The notes: generated from the letters alone by a model not told the origin. A stretch of DNA of 64,000 nucleotides from Hymenobacter persicinus (GCF_004167665.1 NZ_SEWE01000009.1:62001-126000), one strand, 5' to 3'. Counted from the stretch's first letter, positions 43,731-52,865 are shown. Numbers and translations are program-made.

Positions 43731-43788
43731 CTGCTTAACCCAACGGCCCCCTGCTCTGGGAAGAACAGGGGGCCGTTGGGTTAAGCAG
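43731..43788. terminator. Perfect 23-bp inverted repeat between convergent genes
   Basis: Arms 43731-43753 and 43766-43788 are exact reverse complements over 23 bp (core AACCCAACGGCCCCC), with a 12-nt loop. There is no T-tract on either side. It probably ends transcription from both sides but is unusually long and perfect. Confidence 0.8.
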
Positions 43789-43806
43789 CCTACGGGAAGG
43801 GAGCCG

Positions 43807-46800
43807 CTAACGGGCTATTTCCACCCAACCTTTGAGCACGCCCCCGCAGTCGGAGGGCGGGCTGACTTCGTAGTAGTAAACGCCCATGGGCAGCCCTTCG
43901 CCCTGCCAGTCGTTGGCGTAGGCGCCGCTCTGGTAGACCATTCTTCCCCAGCGGTTGAACACTTTCAGCTTGCTGCCGGCCAGCGTGCCCGGCAGGCGGA
44001 AGGCATCGTTGAACGTGTCATTGTTGGGGGTAATAACGTTGGGCAGCTCCAGCTTCTCCAGGCTGCCTACCACCTCAAAATCGATTTGGTAGGAGCACCC
44101 CGACAGGTCAACGATGCGGACGATATAGTGCCCGGTTTTTTTGACGTGCTGAAGGGTACGGGTTTTTTCGCCCGTCGACCACTGGTAGGAAGTGGCGGCG
44201 GTGCCCGCGTCCAGGATTAGCTCGCTGTTGCAGTTCAGTGGTATCGTCTGCTGGCTGCTGGTCGGGGGATTTCCGCCCTGCACCACCTCGAAATCAATCT
44301 GGTACGGGCAGCTGGCGGGATCCAGAATGCGCACGATGTAGTGCCCGGGCTGGTTGACGCGCAGGATGGTGCGCGTCTTTTCGCCCGTCGACCACTCGTA
44401 GGCCGCCGCTTCCACCCCCGCGTCCAGCGTCAGGTTCGCGTTGCAGTTCAACGACAGCGTGCGGTGCTCGTCGGCCGGCACGCGCTTTACCGTCACCGTG
44501 GTGCGGGTAGTATCGGCGGTGCGGCCGCAGCCCGTCAGCACGCGCCGGGCAATGAGCTGCACCTGGTAGGTGCCGGCGTTGGCAAACACGTGGCTGGGGG
44601 AGCGGGCCGTGTCGAGGGCGCTGCCGTCGCCAAAATTCCAGGAGTAGGTTTTGGCACCCACGCTGGTGTTGGTGAACTGCACCTGATAGGGCGCGCAGGC
44701 CGCTGGTACTGGGGCTACCGCCGCCTTGAAGTCGGATATCAGCGCCCCGTTGACGCTAAACTTGAAGATGGCCCCGTCGTTGCTGAACGTGCGCTTGATG
44801 GGGGCCACTACGCCGGGGGAAGTAGGGTAGTCGGAAGCCGTGGTGCACTCAATGTGAGTCAGAATGCCGGACCGGGTAATCTGGCTGGAGGCCGCGGGGT
44901 GCAGGTGCGTGGAGAAGTCGTTGAGGCTGCCAAAGAATGACCCGTACGACATGCTCTGGGCGCTGGGATTCAACGAGCAGAGGTAGATGCTGCGAAACGA
45001 GCGGCTGAAGGCATCGCTGGTAGTAGGCTGATTGATACCCTGGCTGGCGTAGGCGCTGAACATGATCTGGTCGCAGTCGGTCATGCCGAAGGCCGTAACG
45101 CCGGAAACGGGGCCGCCGAAGCTGTTGTTGTTGCTGGTTGCAATGCGGGTGGAGTAGGCCGTGGCGCTCAACGTCTGGTTCAGGCAGTGGATAAATACCG
45201 ACTGACTGTTGAAATTGCCGCTGAAGGAAAAGGCGCCGGTGCTGACGGGGTAGGAACCCAGGGTTTCACCAGCTACGCATACTCGTCCCTGCGAATCAAA
45301 GTCCAGGAAGCGGGCCGACTCAATATTGTTGGTGCCTAGGTAGGTGGAGGCCAGTAGGGTGTTGCCGGTGGCGCTCAGGTTGGTCACGTACCCGTCGATG
45401 CCGCCGGGTTGCAGCCGGTTCAGGGCCGTGGCCGTGGTGGGAAAATTGTTGCTTTCGGTTTGCCCGCACACGTAGAGCGTGCCGTTGGCCGCCACCCGAA
45501 TGTCGTGCACCTGGTCGTTGCTGCCGCCACCCAGGTACGTCGACCAGATCATGGTCGACAAGCTCGAGTTGAGTTTGCTGACGAAGCCGTCGGTGGTGAA
45601 GCCGCTCAGGGAGGGCGCCACGGTTTGCAGGCCCGCCAGAATGGGGTAGTCGCGGGAGGTGGTGGTACTGCCAACGAGAATGTTGCCGGCGGCGTCCAGG
45701 GTCAGGGCCGCGGGAATGCTCGACAGACTGCCGGCTTCTTGGGCGCTGCCGCCCAGGTAAGTGGAGCCCAGCAGGCTGGTGCCGGAGGCCGAAAAGTGGG
45801 TGATGCACAAATCCTGCGACCCGCGCAGCTGACGCTGGTAGGCGCTGGCCGTCACCGGGTAGTTGTTGGCGCTGGTTATTCCCACAATGTGGAGTTCGCC
45901 GGCGGCATTCACGAGCAGCTTCAGCGGATACTCGCTGTAGCCGCTGGGCCCGCCGCTGCCGAAGCCGCCCAGGTAGGTGGAGTAGAGCAGCGTGCGGCCG
46001 TCGGGGCTGAACTTGGAAATGCCCATGTTGCCTACCTGCCCGTTCACCTGGAAAGCCCCGACCGTGACGGGGTAGGGGGTGCCAATTACGAGGCCGGCGG
46101 AGTAGACGTTGCCGGCCGCATCCGAGGCCGTGCAGTTGGCCGATAAGCCCCCGGTGGTGCCGGAATACGTGCAGAAAATCAGCGTCGGGTCGATGATGAG
46201 GGGGCGCTGGTGGTCGTAGGTGCCGGTCAGCTCGAAGCTCACTTCCTGGCCGCGGAGGCGGAAGCGGCAGGCCACCAGCTCCCGCTGCCCGTTGGGGCCC
46301 AACTGGTAGGCCACCGGGGCCTGCTCAGTTTGTATGCCGAGGCTGGTGTGGAGCTGAAGCTGCCCGTTGTAGAGGGTGAGCTGGTCGAGGCCCTCGTAGC
46401 GCATGCGGATGGCGCCCGGGTCGGCGCCGGGGGCCACTTCGAAGTCGTACTCGAGCTGGTCGGCTTCCGAATGCCAGAGCATGTCGATGCCGGCGTACAC
46501 CTGGCGGTAGCGCAGCTGCCCGAATTCGGGGACGTGGCTGGCCCACTGCTGCGGGTCATTGCCCAGAAAGTAGTTTTGGTAAGTTTCGCTCGGGGCTTCC
46601 CCGCTGATAACGGGGGTGGTCTGAGACCCCACGAGCTGCATGCGGAAGGCGTGGCCCTTGCGGGGCTGGGGCTTGGCGGGAGCGGCGTGCGGCTCAGGGC
46701 TGCCCTCCACGATGGAGTAGGTGAAGCGGGAGTTTTCGAAAAACAGCCGCCCACCCGGAATAGTAGTGCTGTAGCGCACCTGCGCGGGCCACTGGCGCTG

Positions 46801-46887
46801 GTTGGGAGCAAAGCTGAAAGCGGGGCCCGGGCCGGCCGTGGCCAGCAGCGCGGAAAGCAGTAAACTGAGGGTAAGCAGTAGCCTCAT
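43807..46887 (-). CDS. Large secreted protein with SBBP-type propeller, PKD domain and T9SS type B sorting domain
   Basis: A 1026-aa exported protein. A signal peptide (MRLLLTLSLLLSALLATAGP) is followed by a DUF7948-like N-terminal beta domain (about 25-240), many beta-propeller repeats of the SBBP type (GNVYSAGLVIG, GTLYVCGQTESNNF and similar, about 240-660), and a PKD domain with YSWNFGDGS. Two near-copies of an 85-residue module follow, each with LDAG, YxWSTGEKTRT and GHYIVRI. The C-terminus is the gliding-motility/type B sorting domain (NVITPNNDTFNDAFRLPG, FNRWGRMVYQS). It should be secreted by the type IX system and attached to or released from the cell surface. Binding partner unknown. 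Confidence 0.92.
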   Translation of the reverse strand: MRLLLTLSLLLSALLATAGPGPAFSFAPNQRQWPAQVRYSTTIPGGRLFFENSRFTYSIVEGSPEPHAAPAKPQPRKGHAFRMQLVGSQTTPVISGEAPSETYQNYFLGNDPQQWASHVPEFGQLRYRQVYAGIDMLWHSEADQLEYDFEVAPGADPGAIRMRYEGLDQLTLYNGQLQLHTSLGIQTEQAPVAYQLGPNGQRELVACRFRLRGQEVSFELTGTYDHQRPLIIDPTLIFCTYSGTTGGLSANCTASDAAGNVYSAGLVIGTPYPVTVGAFQVNGQVGNMGISKFSPDGRTLLYSTYLGGFGSGGPSGYSEYPLKLLVNAAGELHIVGITSANNYPVTASAYQRQLRGSQDLCITHFSASGTSLLGSTYLGGSAQEAGSLSSIPAALTLDAAGNILVGSTTTSRDYPILAGLQTVAPSLSGFTTDGFVSKLNSSLSTMIWSTYLGGGSNDQVHDIRVAANGTLYVCGQTESNNFPTTATALNRLQPGGIDGYVTNLSATGNTLLASTYLGTNNIESARFLDFDSQGRVCVAGETLGSYPVSTGAFSFSGNFNSQSVFIHCLNQTLSATAYSTRIATSNNNSFGGPVSGVTAFGMTDCDQIMFSAYASQGINQPTTSDAFSRSFRSIYLCSLNPSAQSMSYGSFFGSLNDFSTHLHPAASSQITRSGILTHIECTTASDYPTSPGVVAPIKRTFSNDGAIFKFSVNGALISDFKAAVAPVPAACAPYQVQFTNTSVGAKTYSWNFGDGSALDTARSPSHVFANAGTYQVQLIARRVLTGCGRTADTTRTTVTVKRVPADEHRTLSLNCNANLTLDAGVEAAAYEWSTGEKTRTILRVNQPGHYIVRILDPASCPYQIDFEVVQGGNPPTSSQQTIPLNCNSELILDAGTAATSYQWSTGEKTRTLQHVKKTGHYIVRIVDLSGCSYQIDFEVVGSLEKLELPNVITPNNDTFNDAFRLPGTLAGSKLKVFNRWGRMVYQSGAYANDWQGEGLPMGVYYYEVSPPSDCGGVLKGWVEIAR

Positions 46888-47145
46888 AGCAAAAAGATAA
46901 AGGTGGGGAAGTCGATAAAAAGACGTTCAACAGTGCCGCTAATAGTGTAAAGTGGGCATTCTTGAACGCTGACAAAGTTGGCCAATCCTGGGCAAGTATT
47001 CTAGAGGCCAGCAATCTAATTGCTGAGCAGGCCGGGGAGCAATTGGTTGCATCACTGTGCAGCACTTCGGCATCCCCGCAACCCGTCTCTACCCCCGCGG
47101 GCCCGGCGCCGTAAGACCGCTCCAAACTACCCTTACTTTCCCTCC
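46888..47145. other. Intergenic region with divergent promoters
   Basis: 258 bp between the T9SS-B gene and acylphosphatase. TTACTTTCC just before the acylphosphatase ATG partly resembles a -7 element. No RNA gene is supported. Confidence 0.35.
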
Positions 47146-47418
47146 ATGACTCAGCACCGCACCTTCCGCATTCACGGCCGCGTTCAGGGCGTCTTCTTCC
47201 GTCAGAGCACCCGGCAGCAGGCCCAGCAATTGGGCCTCACCGGCTATGCCCGCAACAATGCCGACGACACCGTGACCATTGAAGCCGAGGGCCCGGCCGC
47301 CGCCCTCGACCAACTCGAAGCCTGGTGCCGCCAGGGACCCCCGGCCGCCCGGGTCGACAAAGTGGAAGTGGAGCCGGGGCCAGTGCAGCAGTACGCCACG
47401 TTCGAAGTTCGGCGCTAG
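47146..47418 (+). CDS. acyP: Acylphosphatase
   Basis: A 90-aa enzyme that hydrolyses carboxyl-phosphate bonds such as acetyl phosphate. The catalytic loop GRVQGVFFR is at residues 11-19 with Arg19, and the catalytic Asn37 is in GYARNNADDTV. The rest (IEAEGPAAALDQLEAWCRQGPPAARVDKV) matches the family, and length is normal. The ATG at 47146 is chosen since it begins just before the first strand. Its stop overlaps the 3' end of the convergent carboxylesterase gene by 4 bp. Confidence 0.93.
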   Translation: MTQHRTFRIHGRVQGVFFRQSTRQQAQQLGLTGYARNNADDTVTIEAEGPAAALDQLEAWCRQGPPAARVDKVEVEPGPVQQYATFEVRR

Positions 47419-48755
47419 GCGGCGGGTTCCTGTCGCAGGCGCAGCACTCCCGGAATATCCACCGCGGCGGGCAGCACGCCGGTACGGGCAAAGTCGGTCC
47501 AGAGCTGGCGCACCTGCCGGCCGGCAGCGTCTACTCTCTCCCAGGACGAGGCTCCGAGCAACGCCGTGGCCGCCCAGCCCGCGCGAGTGCCCAGCAGTAG
47601 GGGCAAATCGACGGTGTGGGCCGCGCCCAGGGCCGGCCCCGCCGGGCTGAACAGCACCTCGAAGCGGTAAGCGCGTCCGCCGGCTTCGGACTGCCGCCGG
47701 GCAAACGTTCGGGCCGGCTTGAGGTAAATCCGGTTGGAGGTGATGCGCACCAAGGCCCGCGTCAGCAGCCCGCCCACCACTGGCACGCGCTCAATCCAGG
47801 CCAGGCGCGGGTCGATGAAGGCGAAGAACCGGGTTTCCTCGGCCGTGGCCCCTACCAGCACATCGACGGCCGGGGCCACGGCCCGCCAGGCTTGCTCCAC
47901 ATCTGCTTCGGCTGGCAAGGGGTAGGCGCCGTACTGGGTGCCGAAGGGCATGCCGCTTTTCAGCCCAAACCGGCGTACGGCCTGGTTAACGGACTCTTCC
48001 CGGGCCAGCACCTGCGCCACGTCCGCCGCGGGCTCCACGTCGCCGACGGCGGCCCGCATAGCTTGGGTCATGGCCCCGCGGTTGGGCGCCAGCCCCAGCG
48101 GGGCGCTGTGCAGGATAACGCGCCGGAACAAGCCTGCCGTGCCTTCGGCCACCATGAGGTGGGCAATGGCGTCGGCCCCGGAGGAATGGCCCAGCAGGGT
48201 GACCAGGGCCGGGTTGCCCCCGAAGGCTGCGCTGTTGCGCTGCACCCAGCGTAGGGCTTCCCGCAAGTCGAGCAGACCCAGGTTGGGCGGGCTGCCGCCA
48301 GGGCCACCCAGAAAGCCCAGCAGCCCAAGCCGGTAAGTCACAGCCACGAAGACTACCCGCTGCTCCTGCACCAGGGCGGCGGGGTCGTATAGGGGCACGT
48401 CGCCGGCCCCCGTCACGTAGGAGCCCCCGTGCACCCACACCAGCACGGGCAGGGTTTCGCCGGGGCGGAAGTCGGCGGGGCGGGTTACGGACAGGCGCAG
48501 GCAGTCCTCGTCGAAGGTGGCATCGGCGTAGAAGTCACCAAAGGCCACGGCCAGGCGCGGGTCGGCCACCTGCGGGCAGGCCGGCGCCGCCGCCGTGGCC
48601 AGAATTGGCTCAACGGCGGCGGGTTCGGCTACCGGGGGCTGAAACCGGGCGGCCCGGGCGTACCGAATGCCGGTAGCTCGTACCACGGGGCCGTCGGTCC
48701 AGCCGATAATGGTGCCCGCCGGGGCGTGAAACTGGGGAGCAGAAGCTGCGGACAT
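47415..48755 (-). CDS. Type B carboxylesterase
   Basis: A 446-aa alpha/beta hydrolase of the carboxylesterase/para-nitrobenzyl esterase type. The first strands carry GIRYARAARFQPPV (family GIPYA..RFxxP), the oxyanion hole is WVHGGSYVTG, FDEDCLRLSV is the conserved LxxNVW-like block, and the nucleophile Ser191 is in GHSSGAD. There is no signal peptide, so it is probably cytoplasmic. It would split simple carboxylic esters; the physiological substrate is unknown. It lies convergent with acylphosphatase and downstream of a terminator of the next gene. Confidence 0.88.
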   Translation of the reverse strand: MSAASAPQFHAPAGTIIGWTDGPVVRATGIRYARAARFQPPVAEPAAVEPILATAAAPACPQVADPRLAVAFGDFYADATFDEDCLRLSVTRPADFRPGETLPVLVWVHGGSYVTGAGDVPLYDPAALVQEQRVVFVAVTYRLGLLGFLGGPGGSPPNLGLLDLREALRWVQRNSAAFGGNPALVTLLGHSSGADAIAHLMVAEGTAGLFRRVILHSAPLGLAPNRGAMTQAMRAAVGDVEPAADVAQVLAREESVNQAVRRFGLKSGMPFGTQYGAYPLPAEADVEQAWRAVAPAVDVLVGATAEETRFFAFIDPRLAWIERVPVVGGLLTRALVRITSNRIYLKPARTFARRQSEAGGRAYRFEVLFSPAGPALGAAHTVDLPLLLGTRAGWAATALLGASSWERVDAAGRQVRQLWTDFARTGVLPAAVDIPGVLRLRQEPAA

Positions 48756-48816
48756 GGCGGATTAGATACGAATTACTCCCCGAGCTGCCGCGGAGAAAAA
48801 CGGCAGGGCCCGGGAC

Positions 48817-48849
48817 AAAAAAAGGGGCCGCGCATGGCGGCCCCTTTTT
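48817..48849. terminator. Terminator between typA and the carboxylesterase promoter
   Basis: Stem AAAAGGGGCCGC / GCGGCCCCTTTT with A/T tracts on both sides, about 20 bp past the typA stop. Confidence 0.9.
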
Positions 48850-48869
48850 GCAACTGAATAGACTATAAT

Positions 48870-50678
48870 CTAGTCAACCTTCTTGGCCGAGCGCAGACGC
48901 TCGTTTTCGTCGAGCAGGATTTTGCGCATCCGCATCGACTTCGGCGTTACCTCCAGGTACTCATCCTTCTGGATGTATTCCATGGCTTCTTCCAGCGAGA
49001 ACTGACGCTTCGGGATAATCTTGGCGTTGTCGTCGGAGCCGGAAGCACGCATGTTGGTGAGCTTCTTGCCTTTCTGGATGTTGATGGTCAGATCGTTGGG
49101 GCGGGTGTGCTCGCCGATAACCTGGCCAGCGTACACTTCTTCGCCCGGATCAACGAAGAACTCGCCGCGGTCCTGCATCTTGTCGATGGTGTACGCGGTG
49201 CCGGCACCGGTGTCCATCGAAATCAGCGAACCAGCAATACGGCCGGGAATTACGCCTTTGTAGGGCTCGTAGGCAGCAAAGCGGTGGTTCATGATGGCCT
49301 CACCAGCGGTGGCGGTCAGCACGTTGTTGCGCAGACCGATCAGGCCGCGGGCCGGAATGTTGAACTCCAGGTGCTGCAGGTCGCCCTTGGGCTCCATGAT
49401 GGTCAGCTCGCCCTTGCGCATGGTCACCAGCTCGATAACCTTACCGGCGGTTTCCTCCGGCACGTCCACCACGAGGTGTTCGATGGGCTCGGTGCGGTTG
49501 CCGTTTTCGTCCTCGCGGAACAGTACCTGGGGCTGGCCTACCTGCAGCTCGAAGCCTTCGCGACGCATGGTCTCGATGAGCACCGACAAGTGCAGAATGC
49601 CGCGGCCGTACACCAGGAAGGTGTCTTCGCGGTCGGTTTCCTTCACGCGCAGGGCCAGGTTTTTCTCGGTTTCCTTGAACAGCCGGTCCCGCAGGTGGCG
49701 CGAGGTCACGAACTTGCCTTCCTTGCCGAAGAAGGGCGAGTTGTTGATGGTGAACAGCATGTTCATCGTCGGCTCGTCGATGCTGATGGTGGTCAGCCCT
49801 TCGGGGTTTTCGGCGTCGGCGAGGGTGTCGCCGATGTCGAAGCCTTCGATGCCGGTCACGGCGCAGATTTCGCCCGAGCTCACCTCGGCTACTTTCGTGC
49901 GGCCGAGGCCTTCAAACACCTGCAGCTCCTTGATCTTCACTTTCTTGATGGTGCCGTCGCGCTTCACCAGGCTCATGTTGGCGCCTTCGCGCAGCGTACC
50001 GCGGTGCACGCGGCCAATGGCGATACGACCCACGAACGAGGAGTAGTCGAGCGAGGTCACCTGCATCTGCGGGGTGCCTTCCAGAGTCGGAGCCGGCGGA
50101 ATGGAGGCCACCACGGCGTCGAGCAGCGGAATGATGCTGTCGGTTTTGGTTTTCCAGTCGGTGCTCATCCAGCCCTGCTTCGAAGAGCCGTACAGGGTCA
50201 CGAAATCCAGCTGGTCTTCGTTGGCGCCCAGGTTGAACATGAGGTCGAATACCTGCTCGTGCACCTCGTCGGGGCGGCAGTTTTCCTTGTCGACTTTGTT
50301 GACCACCACAATCGGCTTCAGGCCCAGGTCGATGGCTTTGCCCAGCACGAAACGGGTCTGGGGCATGGCGCCTTCGAAGGCGTCGACGAGCAGCAGCACG
50401 CCGTCGGCCATCTTGAGCACGCGCTCCACCTCACCGCCGAAGTCGGCGTGACCGGGGGTGTCGATGATGTTGATTTTAACGTCCTTGTAGCGGACGGACA
50501 CGTTCTTGGAAACGATGGTGATGCCCCGCTCGCGCTCCAGGTCGTTGTTGTCGAGGATCAGGTCGTCGAACTGCTGGTGCTCGTCGAATAGCTTCGAGGC
50601 GTGAATGATTTTGTCCACGAGCGTGGTCTTGCCGTGGTCAACGTGCGCAATGATTGCGATATTCCGGATGTTCTGCAT
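48870..50678 (-). CDS. typA: Translational GTPase TypA/BipA
   Basis: A 602-aa ribosome-binding GTPase. The G motifs are AHVDHGKTTLVD (G1, residues 9-20), RGITI (G2), DTPGHADFGGE (G3) and VVNKVDKENCR (G4). Domains II, III, V and a TypA-specific C-terminal domain follow (PKGDLQHLEFNIPARGLIGLR; ASGSDDNAKIIPKR). Length is normal. In other bacteria TypA helps ribosome assembly and growth under cold or stress. The gene is a single unit with its own promoter and terminator. Confidence 0.97.
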   Translation of the reverse strand: MQNIRNIAIIAHVDHGKTTLVDKIIHASKLFDEHQQFDDLILDNNDLERERGITIVSKNVSVRYKDVKINIIDTPGHADFGGEVERVLKMADGVLLLVDAFEGAMPQTRFVLGKAIDLGLKPIVVVNKVDKENCRPDEVHEQVFDLMFNLGANEDQLDFVTLYGSSKQGWMSTDWKTKTDSIIPLLDAVVASIPPAPTLEGTPQMQVTSLDYSSFVGRIAIGRVHRGTLREGANMSLVKRDGTIKKVKIKELQVFEGLGRTKVAEVSSGEICAVTGIEGFDIGDTLADAENPEGLTTISIDEPTMNMLFTINNSPFFGKEGKFVTSRHLRDRLFKETEKNLALRVKETDREDTFLVYGRGILHLSVLIETMRREGFELQVGQPQVLFREDENGNRTEPIEHLVVDVPEETAGKVIELVTMRKGELTIMEPKGDLQHLEFNIPARGLIGLRNNVLTATAGEAIMNHRFAAYEPYKGVIPGRIAGSLISMDTGAGTAYTIDKMQDRGEFFVDPGEEVYAGQVIGEHTRPNDLTINIQKGKKLTNMRASGSDDNAKIIPKRQFSLEEAMEYIQKDEYLEVTPKSMRMRKILLDENERLRSAKKVD

Positions 50679-50697
50679 ACAAAGGGTTTTCCGGGCG

Positions 50698-50705
50698 CAA
50701 AGGTA
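50698..50705 (-). promoter_or_regulatory. Promoter -7 element of typA
   Basis: TACCTTTG on the minus strand, a full match to TAnnTTTG, 20 bp from the start codon. That implies a very short leader. Confidence 0.6.
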
Positions 50706-50867
50706 CGGAATGTTTAGCGCAAAAACTCAGGGACTTAAAATGTTAACTTCCTGAGGCTGAAACCCAGGAGCCAAGCCGAACCGAACTGTGGGCCGGCCGC
50801 GTATGTTTCCCTGTCGACGCCGGCCACTTTGCCGGCGGCCGAATTTCGTCTAACTCCCTTCCCTTGT

Positions 50868-51440
50868 ATGCGTTCCTCCCTGTTGATTCTCCTGTTTTCG
50901 GCCCTCACGCTCAACTCGGCCTGCTCCCAGAAAAAGAGCAGCCGCGACGCCAAGATGGACCTTTCCGACTCGCCCCGACCCGTCACCGGTCCCAGCGCCG
51001 CCGCCAAGGCCTACCCCAAGCCCCAGGTCGTGACCGGCAAGCCCGACGAGTTTCCGATCCGCAAAACCGACGCCGAGTGGAAAAAGCTGCTCACTCCCGA
51101 TCAGTACTACATTCTGCGCCAGCAGGGCACCGAGCGGGCCTTCACCGGCAAGTACCACGACAACCACGCCAAGGGCAACTACTACTGCGCCGCCGACCAC
51201 AACCTGCTGTTTTCCTCGGAAACCAAGTTTGAGTCGGGCACGGGCTGGCCGAGCTTCTGGGCCCCGGCCACCAACGCCAGCCTGAAAGTGACGGCCGACA
51301 ATTCCCTGGGCATGAGCCGCGACGAAATTGTGTGTGCCAAGTGCGGCGGCCACCTCGGCCACGTCTTCAACGACGGCCCCAAGCCCACCGGCCTGCGCTA
51401 CTGCATGGATGGCAACGCCATGCTGTTCGAGAAGAAATAG
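50868..51440 (+). CDS. msrB: Exported peptide-methionine (R)-S-oxide reductase
   Basis: A 190-aa lipoprotein. The signal MRSSLLILLFSALTLNSAC has Cys19 as the lipidation site, so it works at the envelope, repairing oxidised methionines of exported proteins. The MsrB core shows KFESGTGWPSF, HLGHVFNDGPKPTG and the catalytic Cys179 in LRYCMDGNA. The second zinc pair is C156-AK-C159, but the first is CAAD (107-110): the second cysteine is Asp. The reducing partner (a thioredoxin-like protein) is not in the window. The start at 50868 gives the signal; an upstream in-frame start does not. Confidence 0.92.
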   Translation: MRSSLLILLFSALTLNSACSQKKSSRDAKMDLSDSPRPVTGPSAAAKAYPKPQVVTGKPDEFPIRKTDAEWKKLLTPDQYYILRQQGTERAFTGKYHDNHAKGNYYCAADHNLLFSSETKFESGTGWPSFWAPATNASLKVTADNSLGMSRDEIVCAKCGGHLGHVFNDGPKPTGLRYCMDGNAMLFEKK

Positions 51441-51462
51441 CCCGCGCCCGGCACCACGCAGA

Positions 51463-51499
51463 AAGGTCGGCCGGCAGCAGTTGCCCGCCGGCCTTTTTT
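51463..51499 (+). terminator. Terminator of msrB
   Basis: GGCCGGC / GCCGGCC stem followed by TTTTTT. Its 3' side overlaps the -33 element of the next promoter. Confidence 0.8.
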
Positions 51500-51528
51500 G
51501 TGGCCGAAAAAATATAGCCCGAACTTTG
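51497..51528 (+). promoter_or_regulatory. Promoter of the DUF3050 gene
   Basis: TTTG at 51497-51500, a 20-bp gap, then GAACTTTG at 51521-51528 (one mismatch from TAnnTTTG). The ATG is 68 bp further. Confidence 0.55.
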
Positions 51529-51596
51529 CAGCGGCGCCCGACCCGTCTTGGGCGTTATCCTTGTCATCAACTGCGGATTCCGGTCCGCCGCGCGCC

Positions 51597-52397
51597 ATGT
51601 CTACTACCACCACCGACCACATCCAGACCTTGCACGAACAGCTGGCCCCGGCCCGGGCCCAGCTCGTGTCGCACAGCGTGTACCAGGGCCTGCACACCCT
51701 GGAAGATCTGCGCCAGTTTATGGAGCACCACGTGTTTGCTGTCTGGGACTTTATGTCCTTGCTCAAGTGCCTGCAGCGCGACCTGACCTGCGTGACCGTG
51801 CCCTGGGTGCCGCGGGGCAACCCGGCCACTCGCCGTCTGATCAACGAAATCGTGCTCGAAGAAGAAACCGACGTGGACCAGCACGGGCAGCCGGCCAGCC
51901 ATTTTGAGATGTATCTGCGGGCCATGGAAGAGTGCGGGGCCGACACCCAGCCTATCCGCCGCCTGCTCGACGCGCTGTCGGTGGGCGAGTCGGTGGAGCA
52001 GGCCCTGCTGCTGGCCGACGCGCCCTACGCCGTGCAGCAGTTCGTGCTCAGCACCTTTCACGTTATCAACTCGGGCAACCCCCACGCCGTGGCTGCCGCC
52101 TTCACCTTCGGCCGCGAAGACGTGATTCCCGACATGTTTCGCCACCTCATTGCCGACCTGAGCCAGCGTTTTCCCGGCCAGCTCGACACGTTTATCTACT
52201 ACCTCGACCGGCACATTCAGCTCGACGAAGAGGTGCACACGCCCCTGGCTGAGCAGATGGTGCGCGAGCTGTGCGGCTCCGACGCCCAGCGCTGGGACGA
52301 CTGCCGCGACGTGGCCAACCGCTGCATGCAGGCCCGGGTGGCCCTCTGGAACGGTATTCGGCAGACGCTCAGCACGCCGGTGGAGCGGGGCGCTTAA
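51597..52397 (+). CDS. DUF3050 domain protein
   Basis: A 266-aa cytoplasmic protein. The family signature is near the N-terminus: LHTLEDLRQFMEHHVFAVWDFMSLLKCLQRDLTCV and PWVPRGNP. Later blocks include EIVLEEETDVD, ASHFEMYLRAMEECGAD and FHVINSGNPHAVAAAFTFGRE. The all-helical pattern with His/Glu at regular places suggests a heme-oxygenase-like fold that may hold metal or heme; this is an inference, and the family has no assigned function. It is 157 bp downstream of msrB but has its own promoter after a terminator. Confidence 0.8.
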   Translation: MSTTTTDHIQTLHEQLAPARAQLVSHSVYQGLHTLEDLRQFMEHHVFAVWDFMSLLKCLQRDLTCVTVPWVPRGNPATRRLINEIVLEEETDVDQHGQPASHFEMYLRAMEECGADTQPIRRLLDALSVGESVEQALLLADAPYAVQQFVLSTFHVINSGNPHAVAAAFTFGREDVIPDMFRHLIADLSQRFPGQLDTFIYYLDRHIQLDEEVHTPLAEQMVRELCGSDAQRWDDCRDVANRCMQARVALWNGIRQTLSTPVERGA

Positions 52398-52464
52398 CTT
52401 CCGGTGCTCAATGTGCGTTAGGTTAACGTAGTCCCACAGCGGGGCTGCGTTAGCCTCCTGCACC

Positions 52465-52797
52465 ATGAAATTCTCCCCGATTTATACCGGCTTGGCCTTG
52501 CTGCTGGGCGCCTGCACGGCCACCCAGGAAAGTGCTGGCGAAGTGGACCGCGCCCCGGTGCCTACCACCATTCGCTCCGACGCCGACCGGCAGGCCGTCT
52601 ACAACAGCAATGCCGGCTACGGGGGCTCGGTGCCCGACGCTACGCCGGGCCGGGTGAATCTGGGCGAGCAGGCCAGCGGCACCAACGCCCGCAAGCGGGT
52701 GGAAACCGTGAATACCAACGACCCCAACAACACCACGCCCGAAACCCGCCTGCGCCGCCTTAACGACGCTCCCACGGACACGCTGCGGCGCCCCTGA
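52465..52797 (+). CDS. Hypothetical 110-aa lipoprotein
   Basis: A short lipoprotein: MKFSPIYTGLALLLGAC ends in a lipobox with Cys17. The mature part is hydrophilic and rich in Asn, Thr, Asp and Arg, with no obvious fold (VYNSNAGYGGSVPDATPG; NTNDPNNTTPETRLRRL). No family recognised. It follows the DUF3050 gene after 67 bp on the same strand. Confidence 0.6.
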   Translation: MKFSPIYTGLALLLGACTATQESAGEVDRAPVPTTIRSDADRQAVYNSNAGYGGSVPDATPGRVNLGEQASGTNARKRVETVNTNDPNNTTPETRLRRLNDAPTDTLRRP

Positions 52798-52803
52798 ACA
52801 AAG

Positions 52804-52840
52804 GCCGGCCCGCCCCTCAGAACACGAGGAGCGGGCCGGC
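52804..52840. terminator. Hairpin between convergent genes
   Basis: Stem GCCGGCCCGC / GCGGGCCGGC with a 17-nt loop. No T-tract. Confidence 0.6.
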
Positions 52841-52865
52841 AAGGGCAGCAGCGTTGCTTTATGGT

